Part shown: in pieces, positions 41,798-50,254 of the stretch | Layout: every line of letters begins with the position of its first letter | Numbering within the stretch: the first letter of the stretch is position 1 | Assembly (NCBI RefSeq): GCF_006494365.1 | Contig: NZ_VHIP01000021.1 | Location: 1 to 50,328 of the forward strand | DNA: 50,328 bases | Reading direction: 5' to 3' | Source: Aestuariibacter sp. GS-14 | Lineage (GTDB): Bacteria; Pseudomonadota; Gammaproteobacteria; Enterobacterales; Alteromonadaceae | Program-made: the position numbers and the translations under genes | The notes under the pieces: model-generated | The model's database searches: none | What the model was told of the DNA's origin: nothing | The model's input: only the letters and a program-made list of their open reading frames with translations

Positions 41798-43192
41798 ATG
41801 GATGGCCAGCCTCACATTGCTAAAAGCGTAACCTCTCCGTTAACCCGCGGTATGCTGATTGACTTGGGGGAAGCCATCTCAAAGGTCCCCCAGCGCGGCC
41901 TGGCGGAATTGGGAGAGCATGATCTGCCTGCCGGTTATACCTATCTTGGCCAGTTTATCGATCACGATTTACAGCGTTTTGCTACAGCCGATACACCGTT
42001 AATGGGCACCATACACGGCGACGGAAAAGTACCCAGAGCACGCCCGGAGCTCGATCTGGCAAGCCTGTACGGCACTGGCTTTAGCGAACCGTTTGTTGAT
42101 CAGCAAAGCGGCAAACTAAAGGTTAAAAAACTTGGCAGCGGTGCCTACGATTTTATTCGGGGAGACGCGGGTGCGCCCTTGATAGCCGATACCCGCAACG
42201 AAGAAAACCTGCTTATTGCACAGCTTCATGTGCTGTTTATTCGCTTTCACAACGCGGTGGTTAAACAGTTATCTGCACAGCCAAATACAGCTAATAGCCC
42301 CACTGCACTTTATGACATGGCCCGGCAAATAGTCACTGCCCGCTACCTGCACATTGTGGTTCACGACTTTTTAAAGCGCATTTTATGGGACGAAGTGTGG
42401 ACTGCGTACTTTGGTGCAGCAGACTGCATGGATACGCTGTTTAGTGAGCAGGAGTTAGCGGGCACTAATGCGTTCAATACGGCGGTGTTTCGGTTTGGTC
42501 ATGCCATGGTTCGCCCTGAGTACGTGCTAAATGAACACAAAACGCGTTTAACGCTGCGCCAGTTGTTTAACTATCGGGCGGGCAGTGATTACTTCACCAG
42601 TGGGTTCACTCACATTCCGCCTGAAGTTTGCGTAAACTGGACGCGCTTCTTTTACACTCCCGACGAATTCAGAGCTCAGCCTAAAGGCAAGCAGGCTGCT
42701 GTGCATTTAAGCCCTAAAAACACCATTGTTATTCCCGGCCTGATGTGGCCTAACAACGTGCTGGCAATTCGCAACTTACTGCGAAGCTGGAATGAAAATA
42801 CCCCGCTGGCACAAGTGTACGAAAATAAAATAGCCGCACTCCCTGTACGTGCGGTACTCAGTGATTTTCCGCTACTCACACCCGACAATATGGATACACC
42901 GGTTACCTCGCTGTTTGCGCAGGTGGCGAATGGCGATGTGTTAAAACACCACACGCCCTTGTGGTATTACATTTTGCGGGAAGCGCAATACGTACAACAT
43001 ACTCCGGCTATTCGCCGCAAAGGGTATTTGGGGCCGTTGGCCAGCGTAATTGTGGCATCTGCGTTTAAACAAATCCTTCAAAATTCTGTATCTGCGTTGC
43101 CGGGTGTACCAGATATGCCAGGCATGGCAAGTGCTTTGGCGGTATCAGACATGCCCGGCTTACTTACCTTTGTACTGTTAAATGAGGAATAA
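41798..43192 (+). CDS. Animal-type haem peroxidase family protein
   Basis: A 464-aa protein of the peroxinectin/myeloperoxidase-like superfamily. TYLGQFIDHDLQRF (48-61) has the distal His at about 56 next to the calcium-binding Asp, ADTRNEENLLIAQLHVLFIRFHNAVV is the conserved helix, and NTAVFRFGHAMVRP holds the proximal His at about 235. So haem binding and peroxide-dependent oxidation are plausible. There is no signal peptide. Bacterial members of this family produce hypohalous acids or oxidised lipids in some cases; the substrate here is not known. Fifteen bases separate it from the anti-sigma gene. Confidence 0.88.
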   Translation: MDGQPHIAKSVTSPLTRGMLIDLGEAISKVPQRGLAELGEHDLPAGYTYLGQFIDHDLQRFATADTPLMGTIHGDGKVPRARPELDLASLYGTGFSEPFVDQQSGKLKVKKLGSGAYDFIRGDAGAPLIADTRNEENLLIAQLHVLFIRFHNAVVKQLSAQPNTANSPTALYDMARQIVTARYLHIVVHDFLKRILWDEVWTAYFGAADCMDTLFSEQELAGTNAFNTAVFRFGHAMVRPEYVLNEHKTRLTLRQLFNYRAGSDYFTSGFTHIPPEVCVNWTRFFYTPDEFRAQPKGKQAAVHLSPKNTIVIPGLMWPNNVLAIRNLLRSWNENTPLAQVYENKIAALPVRAVLSDFPLLTPDNMDTPVTSLFAQVANGDVLKHHTPLWYYILREAQYVQHTPAIRRKGYLGPLASVIVASAFKQILQNSVSALPGVPDMPGMASALAVSDMPGLLTFVLLNEE

Positions 43193-43194
43193 CA

Positions 43195-43680
43195 ATGAGT
43201 CATAGTGATTACGATGGTTACTGGAGTGTAAGCGGCCAGGGAAACGGTGGATCCTATACACATGCCGGCTATTTGCCTGTTCAGGGAGATCGGTTACTGG
43301 CTAAGTACCTGCCAAAAGAAAACATAGTGGTAATAACGGTAATGCCACAGGCCAGCGAGCCCTATATGATGGTGTATTACCCGGTAAAACATAACAATGA
43401 AGAGTTGTTTTACACCGTAAAAGAAGCGGATGACGAATTGCTGTTAGACGTGATTTCATTAAAGCAGGAAGCCGGTGTGCGCTTAATGCAGCACGATTAC
43501 TATTGGTCTGATCACAAGCACTGGGCTGCGCAAAAGGAAAACGAGACGATTGCGCTGGATATGCCTCCTGGTTTAGTGAAAAAATGCATTGAGGCCAGAG
43601 AGAAAGTTGCCAAAGTTGATACCGCTAAATCGGCAACAGATGACACGCCGGTAGCACCGTTCTGGCGCTGCGAAATCTAA
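43195..43680 (+). CDS. Hypothetical protein of the sigma/peroxidase/CHAT operon
   Basis: A 161-aa soluble protein that I do not recognise. It has no signal peptide and no membrane helix. Repeated aromatic-rich strands (DYDGYWSVSGQGNGGSYTHAGYLPVQGDRLLAKYL, EPYMMVYYPVKHNNEELFYTVKE, HDYYWSDHKHWAAQKENETIALDMP) suggest a beta-sandwich or barrel. It starts 2 bases after the peroxidase stop, so translation is coupled, and 29 bases before the CHAT gene. A partner or substrate of the peroxidase is one possibility. Confidence 0.65.
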   Translation: MSHSDYDGYWSVSGQGNGGSYTHAGYLPVQGDRLLAKYLPKENIVVITVMPQASEPYMMVYYPVKHNNEELFYTVKEADDELLLDVISLKQEAGVRLMQHDYYWSDHKHWAAQKENETIALDMPPGLVKKCIEAREKVAKVDTAKSATDDTPVAPFWRCEI

Positions 43681-43709
43681 CACAGGTTAAATTGATAAGT
43701 GGGGCGTAG

Positions 43710-46646
43710 GTGAGCAAATTCTGTAATTTTTCGGGTTTACTGATAATCCTTTTGATTATTAGTACTCCCTCGGCGTCGACAGAGTTTGTTTTACCTGGTC
43801 CTTATGGATTTTCTAACCTGATTTTTACCAGAAATAATATCACCTTAGAGCAATGCGAAACGCATCGCACGGAAATTAGCAGTGTTCCCCTATCTGGCCT
43901 TGAATTTGTTTTACTGGAACAAATAGCCGCAGACTGGAGTAGCGGTGTTCCGGCGGCTCAACAGGCCGCAGCATTAAGGTTAAACCACTGGCTAAACCAA
44001 AAGGCCGATCCCCATTCTTCGCAGATCCTTGCTGCCACTTTGGTTTGGATGCATTTTAATTTATATCAGTACCCGGATGCTGAACGTGTTATTACCGAAT
44101 TAAGTGGTGATACTAAGTCTGAAGCAACAGTTGAAGCCGCACTTATTCTGGCCGAGATCGCGTTATTGCAAGGCCAGTTGGACAAGGCCGATGAATATCT
44201 GTCTTCACTTCAAACCTGGGATAGGGATGCCTGTGCGCCAATGGCGTTGAAGTTATCGATACTCATGGCTGAACTGGCAATTCACCAAGAACGGTTGCGG
44301 GATGCTGAAACGTTACTCGCAGAGGCCTTTGAACTTGAAAGAGAGATACCTGTTACCGCCATTGTTTTACCTGCGTTGGTTAACCTTTACGATACCCAGA
44401 GCTTTTTTTACATAGCCGAGTCGAGGCTACAACCAGACTACAAAAGTGAACTGTTGCGCAATGCGTTAAATACAGAGAAACAGGCGCTTCATATAGCAAC
44501 ATCATCACATGGGATACGCAACGGTGCACTACTGAAACAACAACTGATAGTGCTGTCGAACCTTGCCTGGTTATACACCCAGTTGTTTGACTATCACCAT
44601 GCAGAGATCAGCTTGCTTTCGGCATTGGAGTTATTGCAATCTCAACCCGATCCAGATTTGGAAAATCACATTTATCATCTGCTTGGTATTAATTATTTTA
44701 ATGTGGGCTTATACGAAAAATCGCGTGTTTTTCTGCTTAACGCCGCCTCCATTGCTCAAAACAGCAATGAAGCAAAGTATGCCCGTATACAGTGCTTGCT
44801 TACCCACATAGCAGTAGAGACGCAAAGAACCGACGAAATATCTGCCTACCTGCCAGCTTGTGCCAGGCTGTTGAATGACGAATCCGGGTCTTCGGGAGAT
44901 CGTATCCTGAGCCTGGTCAGTCAGATTAAATCGGGAGTGTTCGACTCGCAGAAACAGTTGCTTTTGCTGGATAGGCTGGAAAAAGAAGTTGCTATCAGTG
45001 GTTACGATAATCTGAAAATAACCGGGCACATTCAGTTAGCTGAGTTTGCCCTTGAACACGCACAGCTCGATTTAGCAAACAGGGTGTTTAGCGCAATGCA
45101 AAGCCTGGAATCTGGCGCTTCTCCAGCACTTCTTGTTCAGGCCCGGTTGCTTAAATTTCGATTCTTAAGCTTAAAGACGTTTTCACCTGTTGCTGCAGAC
45201 TTTGCTGAAAATACTCACCAGTTTATTTATAGCTTGCTGAGCAAACTGGATGCTGGGGAAATGGCTCCTGCACTTCAAAATCAAATTTTCGGATTTTATC
45301 AATTGTGGTTTGAACATCTAATGCAAACCCAGCAGGCCGAAAATACCCGTAAAGTGCTGCAAATTAGTATGCAGCTAAATCAGTTAACCAACGGCGTAAC
45401 CAACACATTGAATACTTACGGTGGGCGCGATCTTACACATGTGAGCGAGCTACAGGCCGAGGTACTCGATAGCAATTCTGCACAGGCGAGTTTAACGCAT
45501 CACATCGTTTGGGATTTAGAGCGCCTGGCCTATGCAAAACAGGGTTTGCCCGCTACGTCTGCGGTTGAATATGGCAGTGCGGACTTACCTGAATCTGTAA
45601 GCATTGAGGCGGTGCAGGCCAGGCTGAAACCATCCGAACAACTGTGGTTTTATGTGGCTGCAGAAACAACCGGCTATGTTTTTGGTGTAACACAAGATAG
45701 CGTTGAAACGGCCTCGTTAGGGGATTTATCTGAGCTACAACAGGTGCTTCGCAACATGCACAGCGCCATTAGCCAGCGACAACCCATAGAAGACAGCGCA
45801 CTCAGATTACTGGCGGAGCGGATTTTTCCGCAAAAGCTGACTGCGGGCAGCAGGCCCATGTGGTACGTGGTAACTAATCAGGTGTTTCAGGACATGCCAG
45901 TGAACGGTCTGGCGCTCAGTTTACGGCAGCCGCCTGAATCGGTGATTAAGGTGCTGTCGCTCGCTACGCCGCAAATAAACGACGTTCAGCAAAATCGGCC
46001 TGCGTTCCGATTGTTGTCGGTGCCAGAACTTATGGTAAATAGCTCGCAGTCTATGCCTGTTTGGATGGCTGATTTACAACCTTTGCCGTGGTCGGCAATT
46101 GAAGCTGAGAAAATTACCGGTTTATTTGAGGCATCGGATGCCCGTGCCTTGGTGGGGGAGTCAGCCAGCAGAGATGCACTGTTTTCAGAAGAAGCCAGAA
46201 CCTCTGCCGTGTTACACATAGCCGCGCACCATATTTACGATCCGTTCAAACCTCAGTATGTAGGCTTGGTATTGAACGCACAGGCGCAAAGCTCAATGGG
46301 ATCGGCATTTATTAGCGAATTTGAAATCCGCAATCAGCAGTTTTCTAATGAGCTCGTATTTTTAAACGGGTGTGCCACGGCACAGGGCCGTCATTTCACG
46401 GGCTCCAATACCATGAGCATTAGCCGGGCATTCTTAATTGGCGGGGCGAAAAAAGTGGTCTCAACCCTTTGGGAAGTAGCTGACAGGGCGTCTTTAACGT
46501 TTGCCAGCGCGTATTACGAAGCGTATTTACGCACCGGCGATACCAATAAAGCGCTGATCAATACCATGCAAGATATGCGCAGCCAGCCTCGCTACCGGCA
46601 TCCATTTTACTGGGCAGGGTACGAACTTACCCAGCGCCACCTGTAA
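43710..46646 (+). CDS. Secreted TPR-CHAT protein (caspase-like protease candidate)
   Basis: A 978-aa protein with GTG start and a signal peptide (MSKFCNFSGLLIILLIISTPSAS). Residues about 60-600 are a helical repeat region with TPR-like pairs (AALILAEIALLQGQLDKADEYLSSL, HIYHLLGINYFNVGLYEKSRVFLLNAASIA). The C-terminal CHAT domain (about 650-975) has the catalytic dyad in LHIAAHHIYDPF (His about 840) and VFLNGCATAQG (Cys about 888), with AFLIGGAKKVVSTLWEVADRA and NKALINTMQDMR after it, all typical of CHAT peptidases. It is unusual in having a secretion signal. It could cleave the anti-sigma or another envelope protein in response to a signal read by the TPRs. Seven bases separate it from the convergent MarR gene. 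Confidence 0.87.
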   Translation: MSKFCNFSGLLIILLIISTPSASTEFVLPGPYGFSNLIFTRNNITLEQCETHRTEISSVPLSGLEFVLLEQIAADWSSGVPAAQQAAALRLNHWLNQKADPHSSQILAATLVWMHFNLYQYPDAERVITELSGDTKSEATVEAALILAEIALLQGQLDKADEYLSSLQTWDRDACAPMALKLSILMAELAIHQERLRDAETLLAEAFELEREIPVTAIVLPALVNLYDTQSFFYIAESRLQPDYKSELLRNALNTEKQALHIATSSHGIRNGALLKQQLIVLSNLAWLYTQLFDYHHAEISLLSALELLQSQPDPDLENHIYHLLGINYFNVGLYEKSRVFLLNAASIAQNSNEAKYARIQCLLTHIAVETQRTDEISAYLPACARLLNDESGSSGDRILSLVSQIKSGVFDSQKQLLLLDRLEKEVAISGYDNLKITGHIQLAEFALEHAQLDLANRVFSAMQSLESGASPALLVQARLLKFRFLSLKTFSPVAADFAENTHQFIYSLLSKLDAGEMAPALQNQIFGFYQLWFEHLMQTQQAENTRKVLQISMQLNQLTNGVTNTLNTYGGRDLTHVSELQAEVLDSNSAQASLTHHIVWDLERLAYAKQGLPATSAVEYGSADLPESVSIEAVQARLKPSEQLWFYVAAETTGYVFGVTQDSVETASLGDLSELQQVLRNMHSAISQRQPIEDSALRLLAERIFPQKLTAGSRPMWYVVTNQVFQDMPVNGLALSLRQPPESVIKVLSLATPQINDVQQNRPAFRLLSVPELMVNSSQSMPVWMADLQPLPWSAIEAEKITGLFEASDARALVGESASRDALFSEEARTSAVLHIAAHHIYDPFKPQYVGLVLNAQAQSSMGSAFISEFEIRNQQFSNELVFLNGCATAQGRHFTGSNTMSISRAFLIGGAKKVVSTLWEVADRASLTFASAYYEAYLRTGDTNKALINTMQDMRSQPRYRHPFYWAGYELTQRHL

Positions 46647-46653
46647 GCTCGTT

Positions 46654-47106
46654 TTAATCGTTACCTGTAGGACCGGTTAACTCACAGTACAGCTTGTCGA
46701 TCAGGGTTTTAAGCTGGTTCATTTCTGCTGCATCCAGGTTTTGTAACTGACACAAAAGCTGTTTGGGCACGGCCAATGCGTCGTCTTTTGTGGCATGCCC
46801 TTTAGGCGTTAACGCTACTACTTTTACCCGTTTATCATGTGACGAAGGGGTAATTTCAACAAAATCCTTCTGCGACAGTTTTTGCAGGATTAAGGTAAGC
46901 GCACCTGCGTCAATCCGGCACTTTTCTACAAGTTGCGAGATGGTTTGCTTGTCTTGTTCCCACATTGCCATCATTACCAGATACTGCGGATAAGTAATAT
47001 CCAGTGATTTTAACAGCGGCCGGTAGGCGCGGGTAAACGCGTTCGACACGCTGTAAAATCGATGACAAAGCTGGTTCTCAAGTTTTAATAAGTCGTGTTC
47101 ATGCAT
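46654..47106 (-). CDS. ohrR: OhrR-like MarR-family peroxide sensor
   Basis: A 150-aa MarR-type winged-helix repressor. LENQLCHRFYSVSNAFTRAYRPLLKSLDITYPQYLVMMAMWE has the reactive Cys (about residue 14) and the conserved Tyr residues of OhrR, which senses organic hydroperoxides by oxidation of that Cys. SQLVEKCRIDAGALTLILQKLSQKDFVEI is the recognition region. The divergent gene is ohr, and twin 18-bp sites lie between them, so derepression of both on peroxide stress is expected. Confidence 0.9.
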   Translation of the reverse strand: MHEHDLLKLENQLCHRFYSVSNAFTRAYRPLLKSLDITYPQYLVMMAMWEQDKQTISQLVEKCRIDAGALTLILQKLSQKDFVEITPSSHDKRVKVVALTPKGHATKDDALAVPKQLLCQLQNLDAAEMNQLKTLIDKLYCELTGPTGND

Positions 47107-47126
47107 GCCTGACTACCTCTGTTTTA

Positions 47127-47144
47127 TATTTTGCATACAAAGTA
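47127..47144. promoter_or_regulatory. OhrR operator, copy 1
   Basis: TATTTTGCATACAAAGTA, with the inner inverted repeat TTTGcatACAAA-like. It lies about 20 bp from the ohrR start and is repeated exactly at 47174-47191. Confidence 0.75.
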
Positions 47145-47173
47145 GTTGCAAGGCAATCATTGCTTTGTTATTT

Positions 47174-47191
47174 TATTTTGCATACAAAGTA
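47174..47191. promoter_or_regulatory. OhrR operator, copy 2
   Basis: Exact second copy of the 18-mer TATTTTGCATACAAAGTA, 47 bp from copy 1 start to start and about 57 bp before the ohr ATG. Confidence 0.75.
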
Positions 47192-47247
47192 TCTGTTCCC
47201 TCTGAAGCTTCGGAGGGAAATGTAAATCACAACCAAGAGGACATGTT

Positions 47248-47673
47248 ATGCATAAATTAGATCAAGTGTTATATACAGGTGTGGCAACAGCCACAGGTGG
47301 TCGCGATGGAAAAGTGGCATCTGATGACGGGCGCTTAGCAGCCGGTTTGTCGGTTCCAAAGGGCTTGGGTGGTGACGATGGTAAGGGTACCAACCCAGAG
47401 CAGATGTTTGCTGCTGGTTACGCAGCGTGTTTTATTGGTGCGCTTAAGTTTGTGGCTGGTCAGGAAAAAGTGAAGCTGCCTGCCGATATTAAAGTAACCG
47501 GCGAAGTGGGCATCGGCCCTATTCCTACAGGCTTTGCGATTGCGGTTAAACTTATCGTTGATTTGGGCGATGTGGATACCGATAAGCAAGCGCTGGTAGA
47601 GAAAGCCCACGTAGTGTGTCCTTACTCAAATGCGACTCGCGGCAACGTAGAAGTAACCTTCGACGTGGTATAA
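47248..47673 (+). CDS. ohr: Organic hydroperoxide resistance protein
   Basis: A 141-aa protein of the OsmC/Ohr family. The two reactive Cys are at about 61 (GYAACFIGALKF) and 124 (HVVCPYSNATRGN), and the Arg that binds peroxide is in the N-terminal part. It reduces organic hydroperoxides in the cytoplasm using lipoylated or thiol partners. Length is normal. AAGAGGAC before the ATG supports the start. It is divergent from ohrR with the twin operators between them. Confidence 0.95.
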   Translation: MHKLDQVLYTGVATATGGRDGKVASDDGRLAAGLSVPKGLGGDDGKGTNPEQMFAAGYAACFIGALKFVAGQEKVKLPADIKVTGEVGIGPIPTGFAIAVKLIVDLGDVDTDKQALVEKAHVVCPYSNATRGNVEVTFDVV

Positions 47674-48425
47674 GCCGTTTGGTTGATTCTCTCTTTCAGC
47701 CCCGGTACGCTGTTTAGGTAGACCCCGGGGCGAGCCCGGGGTGACAGGAAGGGGAGCATCCGCGCTTCCTTTTTCGTCCTCCGCATTTCCTTTTTGTCCT
47801 CCGCATTTCCTTTTTGTCATCCCCGCTTTCTAACAAGTCATCCCCTCGTCCACCTTTTCGTCATCGCCCCATCCTCCTTACCGTCATCCCCGTCCTCCTA
47901 CCGTCATCCCCGCGAAGGCGGGGATCTTGTTTGGCTTCGGTACGTTATTTGAGTAGACCCCGGGTCAAGCCCGGGGTGACGTTAATTAAGATCCCGGCCT
48001 GTTTGAGTAGGTCCCGGGTCAAGCCCGGGATGACAGGGGATCTTGTTTGGCATCGGTACGTTATTTGAGTAGACCCCGGGTCAAGCCCGGGGTGACGTTA
48101 ATTAAGATCCCGGCCTGTTTGAGTAGGTCCCGGGTCAAGCCCGGGGTGACGAGAAGGGGAGTCATCGCCGCGTCCTTTTCGTCATCCCCGCGTAATGCTT
48201 ATCGTCACCCCCGTCCTCCTTACCGTCATCCCCGCGAAGGCGGGGATCTTGTTTGGCTTCGGTACGTTATTTGAGTAGACCCCGGGTCAAGCCTGGGATG
48301 ACGGAGGATCTAAATCCTTCGGTTTTTCAATACTCAATGATTATTTGCCACGAAACTGCAACAGTTACGGTGTACAAGTGTACGCTGAGTTATTACACTG
48401 TACTTATTGAATGGTCGGAGCAGTT
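47674..48425. repeat. REP-like palindromic array 8 and spacer
   Basis: Repeats cover about 47700-48305. After degraded tandem words (TTTTTGTCCTCCGCATTTCC twice), a composite unit of about 115 bp with ACCCCGGGTCAAGCCCGGGG, TGACGTTAATTAAGATCCCG and GCCTGTTTGAGTAGGTCCCG occurs twice almost identically (about 47955 and 48070). The last ~120 bases are a plain promoter region for the haemolysin III gene, ending in GGAG. Confidence 0.85.
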
Positions 48426-49061
48426 ATGACAACCCTAAAACACCGCGCGTACTCAGTACTGGAAGAATGGATGAACAGTATCAGCCATGGGCTGGGCTTT
48501 GTTGCGGCGATTGTGGGGTTGGTGTTTATGCTGTTGCGGGCAGAATCGTCCGTGAGTATTACGGCATCCGCGATTTATGGCGGCACGCTTATTTTTATGT
48601 TTCTGGCATCTACCATTTACCATGCGGTTACCCATCAGCAGGCCAAAGGCGTGCTGAAGTTGTTCGATCACAGTGCCATATATTTATTGATCGCGGGAAC
48701 CTACACACCTTTAACCCTGGTTGCCATTGGCGGCACACTGGGTATTGCAGCAACCATTGGCATTTGGCTGCTGGCGTTGGGTGGCGTGGCGTTTAAGCTG
48801 ATTGCCAAACACCGTTTTCCCAAAGTGTCGGTAATGACCTATCTGGTAATGGGCTGGATTGCGCTGGCGCTAATTTACCCGTTGTACCAGGCACTTCCTG
48901 GTTCTGGTCTGTGGTTGATTGTAGCTGGTGGGTTGTGTTTTAGTATTGGTGTGTTGTTTTACGTAGCTAAGTCGAAAAAGTTTACACATGCCATTTGGCA
49001 TTTGTTCGTAATTGGCGGTTGCAGTTGCCATTACTTTTCAATTTACTATTATGTGGTGTAG
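48426..49061 (+). CDS. Haemolysin III / PAQR-family membrane protein
   Basis: A 211-aa protein with seven hydrophobic helices. I use ATG 48426, with GGAG 5 bases upstream. EEWMNSISHGLGF (about 11-23), ASTIYHAVTHQQAKGVLKLFDHSAIYLLIAGTYTPLTL (about 65-103) and the C-terminal HAIWHLFVIGGCSCHYFSIYYYV are family motifs; the His and Asp residues bind zinc in PAQR receptors. Bacterial members are called haemolysin III (YqfA-like), but most are not haemolytic and may act on lipids. No neighbour hints at function. Confidence 0.9.
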   Translation: MTTLKHRAYSVLEEWMNSISHGLGFVAAIVGLVFMLLRAESSVSITASAIYGGTLIFMFLASTIYHAVTHQQAKGVLKLFDHSAIYLLIAGTYTPLTLVAIGGTLGIAATIGIWLLALGGVAFKLIAKHRFPKVSVMTYLVMGWIALALIYPLYQALPGSGLWLIVAGGLCFSIGVLFYVAKSKKFTHAIWHLFVIGGCSCHYFSIYYYVV

Positions 49062-49083
49062 AGCCATTACCTGACAGGTAGTT

Positions 49084-49551
49084 ATGTCTACATCATTGAG
49101 CTGGTTTGCCGTTGGAGCGGGTAAAATCACCCTGGGAGCCAGACCCACTGCTGACTATATGCACGCGTTGCGAAAACAGGGCGTTACGCATATTGCCACT
49201 ATTCAAACATCAGAAGAAAACAAACCTGAACTAAAAGCAGACGTTACCGCCGCAGCTATGCATTGGTTGTGGTTGCCATTTAACGTATCCGATATTTTTG
49301 TACAAAACGACACGGAAAAAGCGTTTTTACAACAGTATTTACTGGAAGTGGCGCAAACATTAAAAGAGGGCGGCCGGGTGTATCTGCATTGTGACGGCAC
49401 CTGCGAGCGTTGTAGGCTGTTCCTTTACGCGTTATGTATTTACCTTAAAATACCCGCCAGTAGCGCCTACGCTATTGTACATAGTTTCGGAGCCGACAAA
49501 GCCAATCAGCTTTCGCGCCGGGAACTGCAACAAGCTGCAGCGATTGTTTGA
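49084..49551 (+). CDS. Dual-specificity/tyrosine phosphatase-like protein
   Basis: A 155-aa protein. VYLHCDGTCERCRLFLYALCIYLKIPASSAYAIV has an HC-x5-R signature loop (His 102, Cys 103, Arg 109), as in protein tyrosine phosphatases, although the usual Gly-rich GxxRS is replaced by GTCERC. ITLGARPTADYMHALRKQGVTHIATIQ near 15-41 matches the start of DSP-like phosphatases. No catalytic Asp loop is certain. It follows the haemolysin III gene by 22 bases and may be co-transcribed. Confidence 0.65.
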   Translation: MSTSLSWFAVGAGKITLGARPTADYMHALRKQGVTHIATIQTSEENKPELKADVTAAAMHWLWLPFNVSDIFVQNDTEKAFLQQYLLEVAQTLKEGGRVYLHCDGTCERCRLFLYALCIYLKIPASSAYAIVHSFGADKANQLSRRELQQAAAIV

Positions 49552-49576
49552 ACGAACAAAAAGATTCTATGGTGGG

Positions 49577-50194
49577 TTATTCCGGCACTGTAACCTGAAT
49601 GCCCTGACCATTGCACAGTTGTGTGAGTGGGCTAATGGCCGGTGCAGGCAGCGCAATGTGCATGGTTACTTCATTGGCATATTCGCAGTGGTCTACTACT
49701 CCCTGATGTTCGTTAACCACATAGCGCACAAATTGTTCGTGACGAAAATCAGCCCTAACCAGTACCTTGCTCAGGGTAACCTGCTCTTTTACCGTTAGGT
49801 TTTCCATTACCTGCTGGGCGGCTGACGAATAAGCCCGCACCAATCCGCCTGCTCCCAGTTTAATCCCGCCAAAGTAGCGCGTTACAATGATGGTGATATC
49901 GCCCACGCCTTTGTGTTGTAGCACGTTTAATATGGGCTTGCCTGCTGTGCCGCTGGGTTCGCCGTCGTCAGACATTGCGGCACTCGCCGGTGAGTGCGGA
50001 TTGCCTAGTAAGTAAGCCCAGCAATGATGGCGCGCGTCGGGGTATTGCTCGCGTTTACCGGCAAGGTATTGCATAGCCGTTTCGCGGTCTGGTGTGTATG
50101 CCGCAAAGGCAAAGAACTTACTCTTTTTTACTTCAAAGAGTACTTCTAAGGGAGTGTCTGGAACGGGATATGACATAGTGGGCGTAGTGTACAC
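49577..50194 (-). CDS. yigZ: YigZ/IMPACT-family protein
   Basis: A 205-aa protein of the YigZ family. The N-terminal IMPACT domain (about 1-120) has FEVKKSKFFAFAAYTPDRETAM, DARHHCWAYLLG, MSDDGEPSGTAGKPILNVL and ITIIVTRYFGGIKLGAGGLVRAYSSAA; a C-terminal DUF1949-like domain follows. The exact function is unsettled; structure suggests nucleic-acid binding and a link to translation. It is convergent with the PTP-like gene and is followed upstream by REP DNA. Confidence 0.92.
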   Translation of the reverse strand: MYTTPTMSYPVPDTPLEVLFEVKKSKFFAFAAYTPDRETAMQYLAGKREQYPDARHHCWAYLLGNPHSPASAAMSDDGEPSGTAGKPILNVLQHKGVGDITIIVTRYFGGIKLGAGGLVRAYSSAAQQVMENLTVKEQVTLSKVLVRADFRHEQFVRYVVNEHQGVVDHCEYANEVTMHIALPAPAISPLTQLCNGQGIQVTVPE

Positions 50195-50254
50195 GCTTTT
50201 GGCGCGGTGCGGAATGTGTGGCCGCTATGGGTAATAAGCCAAATCTGTAGTTTG

